Notes: a model not told the origin generated them from the sequence alone. A stretch of DNA of 64,000 nucleotides from Viridibacterium silvisoli (GCF_036017035.1 NZ_JAYXHS010000002.1:744001-808000), one strand, 5' to 3'; numbered from the stretch's first letter, positions 7,757-18,016 are shown. A program made the numbers and translations.

Positions 7757-8899
7757 ATGAGCCATGAATACCTACGGCCAGCTTGCAACACGCATACACG
7801 AGCAAGCAGCTCATTGGAGACCGTGAGGCTTGTCGTGACACTGCTGGCCGCGACTGCTATTGCTTCACCCGCCTTCGCAAGCACAGCGGTGCTGCAAAAA
7901 CCCGGCGCAGCCGCCACTGCCTCCGCGACGACCAAGCCGGTCAAGGGGCTGCTCTATATGCCAGACGAGGCTGTCATCACGGTCGACGGCAAGCGCAGCA
8001 CGGCAGGAGCGTTAAAGCGCCAGATTGATGCCGACCTGGCGCAGAAGGCCGGACCTCCAAAAACCGTCAGTGGCGGCACTCGGCAACCGGCTCAGAATCA
8101 AGCCTTGCGTGGCGCAGTGATCCGCTCGACTACGGCGAATGTACCCCTCGATAGAGCCACTGCCATTAACGTCAGCCAGACAAACAGCGCCATCGACCTC
8201 AAATGCAACGACAAAGGGCCACCTGCGATCGCTGAAGTCGAGGGTCACCTGAAGCCCGGTGGTAAGACAAGCATATGGGGACGTTGCTTCGGCGAACTGT
8301 CAGGGCGCGTCGAAATGATTGGTCAGTTCCCAAATGGCAAGATAGTCGTACCGTTCACGAAGTGGTCGATGACCAGCGTTGAGATCGAAATGCCAGCCAG
8401 TATTCGGGGCGCCGCCGACCATGCCGTGGCTGTGACTCTCATCACCGCTGACGGCAAGGTTTCTCTGGCGAAACAGGCGCAGTTTGTCGCTGCACGAGAG
8501 CGGATTGAGGTGTCTGATCGCCTATGGAACCCCAGTGCAGGGTTCGAGCTGTCGTCGACTGTTGAAACGCTCAATACGGACACCGGCGTCAAACGTAACA
8601 ATCCAGCACAGACGGGCCAGATTGCCAGGTCGTTGCGTGTAAATCCACAGTGCGCCCTCGACAACATGGAGGCGACGGTACTTGCAGGTAACGTGACCCG
8701 GTTTCAGGGCTGGGAGGCGGGGCCTGCTAATGAGGCCTCGGTGACCATCGACTGGGTGGGTACATGCATCAACACGACAACGACCACCAACTATCATTAC
8801 GTCGCCGCTATAGGGGGGAGCATCACGATCAGCAGCGCATGCAAGGTTGCTTTCGCGACTCGCGCTTGGGCTTATTGCCCGGTTGGCATCGCGCCTTGA
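7757..8899 (+). CDS. Secreted protein with IPT/TIG-like region
   Basis: A 380-aa exported protein of unknown function. A 23-residue N-region is followed by the hydrophobic signal VRLVVTLLAATAIASPAFA. Residues about 155-235 (IAEVEGHLKPGGKTSIWGRCFGE... to VTLITADGKVS) look like an immunoglobulin-like IPT/TIG fold. The C-terminal half contains WEAGPANEASVTIDWVGTC and a Thr-rich strand near NTTTTTN, suggesting further beta structure, with Cys pairs that could form disulfides. The ATG at 7757 is chosen because gagag precedes it and it keeps the signal near the N-terminus. It probably forms an operon with the small coiled-coil gene 53 bp downstream. Confidence 0.65.
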   Translation: MSHEYLRPACNTHTRASSSLETVRLVVTLLAATAIASPAFASTAVLQKPGAAATASATTKPVKGLLYMPDEAVITVDGKRSTAGALKRQIDADLAQKAGPPKTVSGGTRQPAQNQALRGAVIRSTTANVPLDRATAINVSQTNSAIDLKCNDKGPPAIAEVEGHLKPGGKTSIWGRCFGELSGRVEMIGQFPNGKIVVPFTKWSMTSVEIEMPASIRGAADHAVAVTLITADGKVSLAKQAQFVAARERIEVSDRLWNPSAGFELSSTVETLNTDTGVKRNNPAQTGQIARSLRVNPQCALDNMEATVLAGNVTRFQGWEAGPANEASVTIDWVGTCINTTTTTNYHYVAAIGGSITISSACKVAFATRAWAYCPVGIAP

Positions 8900-8952
8900 G
8901 GTGCCTGGAGCTCGAAAGCAACAGCAAGCGCAGCTTGCTCCGGAGAAATGTC

Positions 8953-9306
8953 ATGAATCCACTAACAAGAATCCGTATGGCATGCGTGGCAGCCGGGTTG
9001 GCCGCACTGACGCTAAGTACTTTCGTCTTCGTAGCAAAAGCCAGTACTGATTTGAGCCAGACGATCAAATTGGATAAGCCAGCAAGGCTGCCAACGAAGC
9101 AAGAATTGCTCGTACAGCAAGTCAATGATCTATCGGACCGGCTTGCCGCCCTGGAATCAAAGATCGGTCAGCAGCAAAAGGCTCTGGACAAAGCCAATGA
9201 GCAGATAAATGCACGCCCTCAGGGCTATCACAGAGCTTTCATCACGCTCGCTAACTTCAATCACTTACCTGCGACGGATGGGATTTCGTATTGGGCCAAG
9301 GATTGA
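8953..9306 (+). CDS. Small exported coiled-coil protein
   Basis: A 117-aa protein with an N-terminal signal sequence or anchor (CVAAGLAALTLSTFVFVAKA). About residues 48-85 form a heptad-rich coiled coil (LVQQVNDLSDRLAALESKIG...). A short C-terminal region (FITLANFNHLPATDG) follows. The start has cggaga ten bases upstream. It lies directly behind the IPT/TIG-like exported protein, and the two may work together in the envelope, for example with the coiled coil giving oligomerisation (inference). I do not recognise a named family. Confidence 0.65.
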   Translation: MNPLTRIRMACVAAGLAALTLSTFVFVAKASTDLSQTIKLDKPARLPTKQELLVQQVNDLSDRLAALESKIGQQQKALDKANEQINARPQGYHRAFITLANFNHLPATDGISYWAKD

Positions 9307-9348
9307 GCGCCGAAAGAAAGTGCGTCGCAACTTGGAGCAAGAGCAATT

Positions 9349-9767
9349 TCAAGGCGCCGCAATCTGGCGATAAGTGGCTGCTTGTCCGATGCGAATGCCG
9401 TCCGCATCGATAAGATTCCACACCGCCACATCTTCGATCCAGAAACGCGTCCCGTCCTTCGCGATGCGCAAGCCGCGATAGCCGGTTGCGCAGCCATCAC
9501 GCGTCACACGCTGCAATAGCGCATCACGCTCCTCGCGGTTGGGCGCTTCTGCAGAGAGACGCGAAGGCAGACCGATGAACTCCTCGGCGCTATAACCGAA
9601 GCAACGCAGCGTGGCCGCATTGGCATAGACGAAGCGCGGGTCAGCGCTCGCGTCATGCGCCAGCACGCTGCAGCTTCGGGGTTGAGATTGGCAGGTGCGA
9701 GTGCAACGCCAAGCAGTCGCTCATGCGAGGCCAGAATCTCGCTCGCCCAGTCAGCTTTTGTTCGCAT
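9349..9767 (-). pseudogene. Frameshifted MEKHLA-domain (PAS-like) gene
   Basis: Two fragments in different frames together resemble one MEKHLA-domain protein. The N-terminal part, starting at 9767 (MRTKADWASEILASHERLLG), runs in one frame to about LNPEAA near 9669. The C-terminal part (VLAHDASADPRFVYAN... LPSRLSAEAPNREER... FWIEDVAVWNLID) continues in another frame to 9349. The family normally has about ten more residues at the junction, so a short deletion probably caused the frameshift. MEKHLA is a PAS-like ligand-sensing fold. The C-terminal piece has no credible ribosome-binding site of its own. A sequencing error at the junction cannot be excluded. Confidence 0.72.
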
Positions 9768-9820
9768 GCATCGGCCCAGGTAGTGCGCTCAGAATCTGTT
9801 CACAGCTCTCACAAAAAATA

Positions 9821-9893
9821 TCGTCATCCCGGCGGAGGCCGGGATCCAGCACCGAACGTCTGATCTGGATCCCGGCCTCCGCCGGGATGACGA
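9821..9893. repeat. Perfect 29-bp inverted repeat
   Basis: Bases 9821-9849 and 9865-9893 are exact reverse complements separated by 15 nt. The core (cgtcatcccggcggaggc) belongs to the widespread cgtcattcccg-type palindromic repeat seen in many proteobacterial genomes; a shorter relative lies at 15978-16003. It sits between the broken MEKHLA gene and the second DUF5710 copy. It would form a very stable stem-loop in DNA or RNA. Confidence 0.9.
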
Positions 9894-9908
9894 GTGTCTC
9901 TTGCGGCC

Positions 9909-10280
9909 CTCTCAGGCCGACAAGGCCGTGGCGCGACACTTGTCACACACATCCCAAGGCAAGCATTCGCAAACACGCGGCAACTCGACATACCTGCTGC
10001 CGATCTGCACGATGCCCTCGGACGCACCTTGCGCCTTCGCCTTCACGGGTACGCGAGCTGGAGTCGAGGAGGAGGGCGCCGACCCATCGCGCGGCGTCGC
10101 GCTCCACTTCGCGAACGGTGCCATGTCCGCCTTGCCCTCCACGTACCAAAGCTTGCTCGCCGCATCCCCGCGCGCGCCCAGCTGCTTGGCGGCGTCTTTT
10201 TCAGCGAAGGGAACTTTCAGGTTGAATCTCATGGTGTGCTTGAGGTGAACGGCGAGGGCGGATCATACGGGGAAGAAGGG
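9909..10280. repeat. Segmental duplication of 138-510
   Basis: This segment repeats bases about 138-510 in the same orientation. It covers the whole DUF5710 gene and some 40 bp of upstream DNA (shared ggcgagggcgg and atcatacggggaaga). Matches are long, with scattered substitutions and small indels. The two copies are direct repeats bracketing about 9.4 kb, so recombination between them could delete or amplify the region between. Confidence 0.85.
9912..10232 (-). CDS. DUF5710 domain protein, copy 2
   Basis: A 106-aa paralogue of the protein at 141-461, with the same domain order: an N-terminal DUF5710 segment, a Ser/Pro/Ala linker and the C-terminal cluster CECLPWDVCDKC. Most differences lie in the linker. 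One is notable: the conserved Trp in GARWD is Gly here (GARGDAASKLWYV), which may weaken the fold and could mean relaxed constraint on this copy. The upstream DNA is also duplicated, so both genes should share promoter elements. Function is unknown. Confidence 0.78.
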   Translation of the reverse strand: MRFNLKVPFAEKDAAKQLGARGDAASKLWYVEGKADMAPFAKWSATPRDGSAPSSSTPARVPVKAKAQGASEGIVQIGSRYVELPRVCECLPWDVCDKCRATALSA

Positions 10281-10374
10281 TAAGCACCCAAGTGGATATC
10301 ACTGATGCCACAGCATCCGTACCCGCATTCCGAATTCGAAACTAAGCCGACTATCTTCACAACAAACTAGGCAA

Positions 10375-11718
10375 CTAAGTTGAGCCAGCGGCTCCAAGAA
10401 ATCTGCTTAAAGTTTTTGAGAGGTTAGCTATGGAGTCTGCATACTTTTCGCATAGATATTTGTTCATTTCCACCGTCGTTGCGATCCTCTCCTGTTGGAT
10501 GGCGTTGAATACGTCTTTAGGCCCAGTAAAGGCCCGATGTTGAGGGAGTTTGAAAGGGAAGTCGTTTTCTACGTAGTGAGCAAGTATCGCCTTTTCAACA
10601 CTTTCCATTGGGATGAAATGAATCGCGTCGTGTTGAGCATGTGCCACTTCTCGTTGATCGCCATCAAGAATTCCTATTACATTTTCAGGGGCGGCAAGAA
10701 ATCTTTCGTTCGCATTACGTCGAAGCAGATCCGTAACTTGGAAGGACCCGCCGATGTGAATAACTTTGTATTGAAAGAAAGTGCTTGGACAGTGATTTTG
10801 AATTACATGTTCGATGAACTCTCTCAGCACAGTATCTTCAGTCAGAATGTATTTGTCCCAGCCTTGAAATCCAAAGAGCCTAGCCCTTACGTAGCTGTAA
10901 GAGGCTGGATGTGCGATAGTCCTATCAGCGTCTTGTTCAACGTAAGAGATCTCCGATCGATCCAATGTGCTCATTATTGCCAAAGAGTGCGTCGTAAATA
11001 AAATACTGCACTTATATTCGCTGCAGAACAATCGAAGCCAAGCTGTAAGCCGTGACTGCGCAGCCGCGTCTAGCGACAAATCAATTTCATCTATAGCAAT
11101 GAGCTTTGCTGAACCCTTGATGGTGCGGTACAAATTAATCAAGAAATACTCGCCTGAGCTGAGATGGTCTTCTCGTATATACCTATTTCCTTCAAGGCGT
11201 ATGCTGTAGAATTTCTTGCCAGAAACAGCAATTTCGACTAGGTCATCGAATTTGTCCGTTGCGTATATTGCCGACAGAAAATTAATAAGCTCTTGGGGTT
11301 TGACGTAGCGACCTAAAATCAATGATTGCCGTATCTCGCTATCAGCATCGCTCGCACCTCTGAAATAACTAAATCGAGCGCCGTATGGCATTGGCAGCTC
11401 GGCTGAGATGGCGGTTCGAATTGATCTTGGTATTTCTTGTTTGCAGTTCAAAGATCGAATATCGGAGTCGTATTGAAATAAAATTTCCTGACCATCGATC
11501 GTATATTTTATTACGCTGTTTTCCTGGAATATCTGTGGGTTGGCTGTTTTTTGAAATGTGTCAGCGCTGGAAAGATTGCGCAGCGCGCGCATTAGAGTCG
11601 TCTTTCCTGTTCCATTTCGGCCAACTAGGCAGATTAGGCGGTTTGAACTTAAATCGAGTTCTAGTTGGAACGATTTTATGTTCTGTACTGATTGGATAGA
11701 GACGACGAACAAGTTCAC
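10375..11718 (-). CDS. OLD-like ATPase-TOPRIM effector beside RT
   Basis: A 447-aa protein. The N-terminal ABC-type ATPase has Walker A GRNGTGKT (33-40), signature LSSGE (186-190), Walker B LIAIDEID (206-213) and an H-loop TTH (242-244). The C-terminal part fits a TOPRIM nuclease: acidic residue in ILTED (291-295), DGD (352-354) and IPMESVEKAIL (369-379). This layout is that of OLD-family nucleases, which serve as toxic effectors in some retrons (Eco8 type, from memory). The start is GTG, overlapping the RT stop codon (GTGA), so the pair is coupled. The gene is clearly AT-richer than the chromosome around it, indicating horizontal transfer. Target and trigger are not deducible. Confidence 0.87.
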   Translation of the reverse strand: MNLFVVSIQSVQNIKSFQLELDLSSNRLICLVGRNGTGKTTLMRALRNLSSADTFQKTANPQIFQENSVIKYTIDGQEILFQYDSDIRSLNCKQEIPRSIRTAISAELPMPYGARFSYFRGASDADSEIRQSLILGRYVKPQELINFLSAIYATDKFDDLVEIAVSGKKFYSIRLEGNRYIREDHLSSGEYFLINLYRTIKGSAKLIAIDEIDLSLDAAAQSRLTAWLRLFCSEYKCSILFTTHSLAIMSTLDRSEISYVEQDADRTIAHPASYSYVRARLFGFQGWDKYILTEDTVLREFIEHVIQNHCPSTFFQYKVIHIGGSFQVTDLLRRNANERFLAAPENVIGILDGDQREVAHAQHDAIHFIPMESVEKAILAHYVENDFPFKLPQHRAFTGPKDVFNAIQQERIATTVEMNKYLCEKYADSIANLSKTLSRFLGAAGST

Positions 11719-12659
11719 TTGACCGACCTGTGCAAGAAGCTGTCAATTACAGTTGTGCCATATTTTCTACGTAGCTTTTCAAGGTATTTTGGATCGGCTG
11801 TATTAATATGACTAATATGACCAGCCAATTGTTGAAGGCCCAAGTCCATATCGTTGTTGAATATTTCCAATAGACGTGCTTTGTCTTTGATGTAGAAATG
11901 AAGCTGGTGCTCAATTTTCTTCTTGATTTCCATCGCAACGGAGATTTGACCGGATGGAAGTATGACTAAGCCAAGTGCATTTATTTTTCTTCCAACGGTA
12001 GTTGTCTTGCTTTTGGATTTGTTTATTGTGAATTCTGGCCCAAGTTTGGCTAGAAGAAGCTTTTCTAGAAGTGCTTCTATGTCCTTGATCTGCTGTCTGT
12101 CCTGAGCAGAAATTATAATGTCGTCGGCGTATCTTGAGTAAATAAGACCGCTATCGTTACACTGTTGTTCGAGAGAGTCGTCAAACTCTTTAAGGCAGGC
12201 ATTGCTGATACTAGGCGAGGTCGAAAAACCAATTGGAAGGCATTCGTTGATTGTGGTCAGCTCGATTATTCGATCGATGTACTGTGCAAGATCTGCTATT
12301 GGGGTAGCGTTTCCAATAATCGTACGACGAATTAGGGGGGACGTAATGCTGTCGAAGAACTTCGTAAGATCGGTTTGATAGAAGGCGCGGCTCTTCGCGT
12401 GTGGCAATAGAGCTAGATGTGGATTCGCGCCTTTCCGATATGAAAATACAACTTTTTCATTTATCGGAATGTGTTCAAAGAGGAAGCTGTTTAAGAACGC
12501 GTGATATGCCTTGAGCTTTTTCGATGGCTTGTAAATAACCCTTTTTTGCCATGCAACCTGCTCATAGTTTTCTATGACACTGCATGAAGCGAAATCATCG
12601 AATTGATACTTGCCATGGTATACCGCGTCGAATAGCTCTCGTATTGGTGTTGGCGTCAT
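11715..12659 (-). CDS. Retron-like reverse transcriptase
   Basis: A 314-aa reverse transcriptase with no fused endonuclease or maturase domain. It shows the fingers motif VIYKPSKKLKAYHAFLN (41-57), first catalytic Asp in TDLTKFFDSI (Asp97), LPIGFSTSPSISNACL (141-156) and the active site YADD (177-180). Size and layout fit retron RTs. The two retron signatures are degenerate: the NAxxH position reads ALLPH (83-87), and the VTG position reads ALG inside INALGLVI. It could therefore be a divergent retron or a related bacterial defence RT. Upstream (12660-12949) lies a structured non-coding region; downstream an OLD-like effector overlaps by 4 nt. AT-rich composition marks it as foreign. Confidence 0.9.
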   Translation of the reverse strand: MTPTPIRELFDAVYHGKYQFDDFASCSVIENYEQVAWQKRVIYKPSKKLKAYHAFLNSFLFEHIPINEKVVFSYRKGANPHLALLPHAKSRAFYQTDLTKFFDSITSPLIRRTIIGNATPIADLAQYIDRIIELTTINECLPIGFSTSPSISNACLKEFDDSLEQQCNDSGLIYSRYADDIIISAQDRQQIKDIEALLEKLLLAKLGPEFTINKSKSKTTTVGRKINALGLVILPSGQISVAMEIKKKIEHQLHFYIKDKARLLEIFNNDMDLGLQQLAGHISHINTADPKYLEKLRRKYGTTVIDSFLHRSVK

Positions 12660-12689
12660 TCGGTTGCCCTAGCGAAACAATCTTAGAGT

Positions 12690-12850
12690 TCGAACGTTAG
12701 GATGACCGAGAAGCAGTCACCGTACAAACGAAAAGCCCGACCGTTGGGCTATTCACCTTAGGTCGGGCATCCGTAACTAACTTAAGCGCCTTAGAGGCCA
12801 GACTATTAGACCGGAGCTACTCCTAGTCGCTGGCATCGCGTTAAGTTATC
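12690..12850 (-). ncRNA. Candidate retron msr-msd RNA
   Basis: Between gcvP and the RT the minus strand can fold into two parts. The upstream part is branched: 12837-12848 pairs with 12778-12788 (11 bp, one bulge); inside it 12824-12834 pairs with 12797-12805 (9 bp, two-base bulge), capped by ctcc/ggag with a 3-nt loop. The downstream part is a long hairpin: 12768-12777 with 12696-12704 (9 bp, one bulge), enclosing ggtcgggc (12761-12768) with gcccgacc (12735-12742). An msr-like region followed by an msd-like hairpin immediately 5' of the RT is the retron layout. Exact ends, branching guanosine and a1/a2 pairing are not resolved. Confidence 0.55.
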
Positions 12851-12949
12851 AGATCTAGTGCTGAATACAAGGCTACCGTGCGAAAGAGCGGTTGGCTTCA
12901 CGTGGGGCGCTAGGCAGAAAGTCCTTCATCGAGCCCGCACGGAATGTAC

Positions 12950-15871
<2,922 letters not shown>

Positions 15872-15906
15872 GGTGAATCCGGTACGAACGTGAAAGGTGA
15901 TGTCTT

Positions 15907-16003
15907 GCGTAGGGTGGATTCGCGAAGTAACCCACCGGTCGTAAATATCCTGGCGCAGCGCGCCAGCTAATCAATCCGTCATTCCCGCTTTCGCGAGAAT
16001 GAC
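15907..16003. repeat. Two short palindromic repeats before gcvP
   Basis: The segment 15907-15936 (cgtagggtggattcgcgaag...) is a palindromic element of a type common in betaproteobacterial intergenic DNA. It is followed by gtcattcccgc (15978-15988) pairing with gcgagaatgac (15993-16003) with one mismatch. The second is related to the long repeat at 9821-9893. They lie inside the gcv operon, between the small membrane gene and gcvP, so they are probably transcribed and may affect mRNA stability. Confidence 0.6.
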
Positions 16004-16005
16004 GG

Positions 16006-16230
16006 TTATGGGCGATCAGGCGCTGGTACAACGCGCTTGCGACGAAACGACAGCGCTCCGCTGCGCTTGAAGCGCAGAAAAACACCAAGGAAAAAAGCTG
16101 CAATGACGCAGGCGAGCAAAACCTTGCCGAGGAACAGCGCCAATGCAGTGAAGGTGAGCCCCGCCGCGTAGAGCGCCAATTCGATCAGTGCTACGCCGAA
16201 TTCGCCAACGCCTTCTCGCCACTTCGCCAA
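16006..16230 (-). CDS. Small membrane protein in gcv operon (2)
   Basis: A 74-aa predicted membrane protein: amphipathic start (AKWREGVGEFGVALIELAL), then two hydrophobic stretches (YAAGLTFTALALFLGKV and LLACVIAAFFLGVFL), then a basic tail (RFKRSGALSFRRKR). There is no ATG in frame; TTG at 16230 is chosen because aaggag lies seven bases upstream, overlapping the end of the preceding small gene. Five-base spacing to that gene implies coupling. I do not recognise the family. The similar RFKR end in both small proteins suggests related topology. Confidence 0.6.
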   Translation of the reverse strand: MAKWREGVGEFGVALIELALYAAGLTFTALALFLGKVLLACVIAAFFLGVFLRFKRSGALSFRRKRVVPAPDRP

Positions 16231-16234
16231 GGCA

Positions 16235-16408
16235 CTACTCCTTGCTGGCGCGCTTGAATCGCACCACAACCCACAGCAACCAGAACGCCAGCAAGCCGCC
16301 GGTAAGCCACTTGCCACGGGTGAAGACGAGCACAATCAGCACCATGCCGCCCGCCACGATGGCGTAGCGCAGCAGCTCCTGGATGGGATCGCGCTCCTGG
16401 CGGGCCAC
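16235..16408 (-). CDS. Small membrane protein in gcv operon (1)
   Basis: A 57-aa predicted membrane protein. A charged N-terminus (VARQERDPIQELLR) leads into a hydrophobic segment YAIVAGGMVLIVLVF, a short turn TRGKW and a second segment LTGGLLAFWLLWVVV, ending RFKRASKE. The start is probably the GTG at 16408, five bases after the gcvH stop codon, so translation may depend on coupling. It is too short for most gene callers. It lies inside the glycine cleavage operon but has no known role in the pathway. The family is not recognised. Confidence 0.6.
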   Translation of the reverse strand: MARQERDPIQELLRYAIVAGGMVLIVLVFTRGKWLTGGLLAFWLLWVVVRFKRASKE

Positions 16409-16413
16409 GTCGC

Positions 16414-16797
16414 TTACGCGGCGTCGATGACGGCCTTGTAGCCATCAGCAGTCAGCAGTGCGTCGATGTCGTCGAGGTTCGCTGGCTTGATCTTGAACAG
16501 CCAGGTTGCATACGCGTCGGTGTTGACGCTTTCTGGCGCGTCGATGGCATCGCTGTTCGCAGCGACGACTTCACCGGCAACCGGCGCATAGATGTCGGAC
16601 GCGGCCTTCACCGATTCGACGACGGCGATTTCTTCGCGTGCAGCGACTTCACGGCCGGCTTCGGGCAGTTCGAGGAAGACGATATCGCCGAGCGCGTTTT
16701 GCGCGTGATCGGTGATGCCGATGGTGACGGTGCCGTCCGGTTCCTTGCGGACCCATTCGTGGGATTCGGTGTAACGCAGGTTGGCTGGAACGCTCAT
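16414..16797 (-). CDS. gcvH: Glycine cleavage system H protein
   Basis: A 127-aa lipoyl carrier that shuttles the aminomethyl group between the P, T and L proteins. The N-terminal YTESHEWV and the lipoylation site in VVESVKAAS (the Lys) are standard, and the length is normal. It follows gcvT by 41 bp under control of the upstream glycine riboswitch. The ribosome-binding site aaggag is visible just before the ATG. Confidence 0.97.
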   Translation of the reverse strand: MSVPANLRYTESHEWVRKEPDGTVTIGITDHAQNALGDIVFLELPEAGREVAAREEIAVVESVKAASDIYAPVAGEVVAANSDAIDAPESVNTDAYATWLFKIKPANLDDIDALLTADGYKAVIDAA

Positions 16798-16838
16798 GTT
16801 GGAACTCCTTCGGGGATTAATTCAATTTAGAGAAACGC

Positions 16839-17936
16839 TTAAACCAGAACCTTGCCATGACGCACGAATGGCATCTTCACCACGCGTGCCTTGAGTTGCT
16901 TGCCGCGAATGTCGACATGCACTGTGTCGCCGATGGCGATCTCGGCCGGCACGCGTGCGAACGCGATCGAGGCATTCATGCTGGGTGCAAAACTGCCGCT
17001 GGTGGTTTCGCCGAAGCCCTTGTCGGTGAACACCTGCATGTGGGCACGCAGCACGCCGCGTTCTTCAAGCAAGAGGCCTACCAGCGCGCGTTGTGGTGGC
17101 TCGGCTTCGAGTGCGGCACGGCCGACGAAGTCGCGATCTCCGCTGAAGTCCACCGTCCAGGCGAGGCCGGATTCGAGCGGGCCGACGTTGTCGTCCATGT
17201 CCTGGCCGTACAAATTCATTCCGGCTTCAAGGCGCAGCGTGTCGCGTGCGCCGAGGCCGGCCGGTTTCACACCGGCAGCGGTCAACGCGTTCCAGATTTC
17301 AACAGCGCGCTTGGCGGGAATGATGATTTCGAACCCGTCTTCACCGGTGTAGCCGGTGCGGCACAGGGTGAGATCGCCGAACTCGTTCGTCCATTGGGCG
17401 GCCTGGAAATATTTGAGCGGCTCGGACACGGCTTGCGAGCCGGGCAGGGCGGCCCACACCTTGGCGCGCGCTTGCGGGCCTTGCACGGCGATCATGGCGA
17501 AATCGCGGCGCGCGGTGATGGTGACATTGCCACCCGCGGGCATCGCGGCGGCCTGCTTGCGCATCCAGGCGATGTCCTTGTCGGCGGTGCCGGCATTGAC
17601 GACGATGCGGTAGAAGTCGGGTGCGAAGAAGTAGGTGATGAGGTCATCGACCACGCCGCCACGCTCATTGAGCATGCAGGAATACAGCGCGCGGCCCGGC
17701 TCTTTCAGCTTGTCGATGTTGTTGGCCAGCAGGCGGCGCAGGAAGGCTTGCGCGCCGGCGCCTTCGATATCCACCGGCAGCATGTGCGACACGTCGAACA
17801 TGCCGGCATCGCTGCGCACCAGCTTGTGCTCTTCGAGCTGTGAGCCGTAGTGGATCGGCATGTCCCAGCCGGCGAAATCGACGAGCTTGGCGCCGGCGGC
17901 GATGTGGGTGGCGTGGAGCGGGGTTTGTCTGGACAA
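16839..17936 (-). CDS. gcvT: Aminomethyltransferase (T protein)
   Basis: A 365-aa tetrahydrofolate-dependent T protein that releases ammonia and forms 5,10-methylene-THF. Recognisable segments are TPLHATHIAAGAKLVDFAGWDMPIHYG, MFDVSHMLPVDIEG and GYTGEDGFEI. The best start is TTG at 17936: ggagaag lies just upstream and the protein then matches the usual 360-375 aa. The longer frame to 18020 reads through the terminator of the riboswitch and is not credible. First gene of the gcvT-gcvH-(two small genes)-gcvP operon. Confidence 0.96.
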   Translation of the reverse strand: MSRQTPLHATHIAAGAKLVDFAGWDMPIHYGSQLEEHKLVRSDAGMFDVSHMLPVDIEGAGAQAFLRRLLANNIDKLKEPGRALYSCMLNERGGVVDDLITYFFAPDFYRIVVNAGTADKDIAWMRKQAAAMPAGGNVTITARRDFAMIAVQGPQARAKVWAALPGSQAVSEPLKYFQAAQWTNEFGDLTLCRTGYTGEDGFEIIIPAKRAVEIWNALTAAGVKPAGLGARDTLRLEAGMNLYGQDMDDNVGPLESGLAWTVDFSGDRDFVGRAALEAEPPQRALVGLLLEERGVLRAHMQVFTDKGFGETTSGSFAPSMNASIAFARVPAEIAIGDTVHVDIRGKQLKARVVKMPFVRHGKVLV

Positions 17937-17968
17937 GGTGCTTCTCCGGCAATTCAGGGGCAGAAACG

Positions 17969-18016
17969 AAAAAGGGCCAGGCGTCACGAATACTTTTTCC
18001 GTGTACCGCATGGCCC
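17969..18016 (-). terminator. Riboswitch expression-platform terminator
   Basis: On the minus strand gggcca (18016-18011) can pair with tggccc (17979-17974), with partial pairing inside, followed by a T run. The 5' arm directly abuts the second aptamer's P1 strand, so ligand binding can compete with terminator formation. This is the expected layout for a transcriptional glycine ON switch in front of gcvT. Confidence 0.65.

Noticed and set aside
10495..11001. Plus-strand 168-codon frame inside the OLD-like gene
   Set aside because: Antisense to an intact ATPase-TOPRIM gene with all motifs conserved; no ribosome-binding site.
12778..12850. tRNA-like look of the region upstream of the RT
   Set aside because: The stems do not give a 7-bp acceptor, a T-arm with GGTTC or an anticodon arm in the right places, so it fits a retron-type RNA better.
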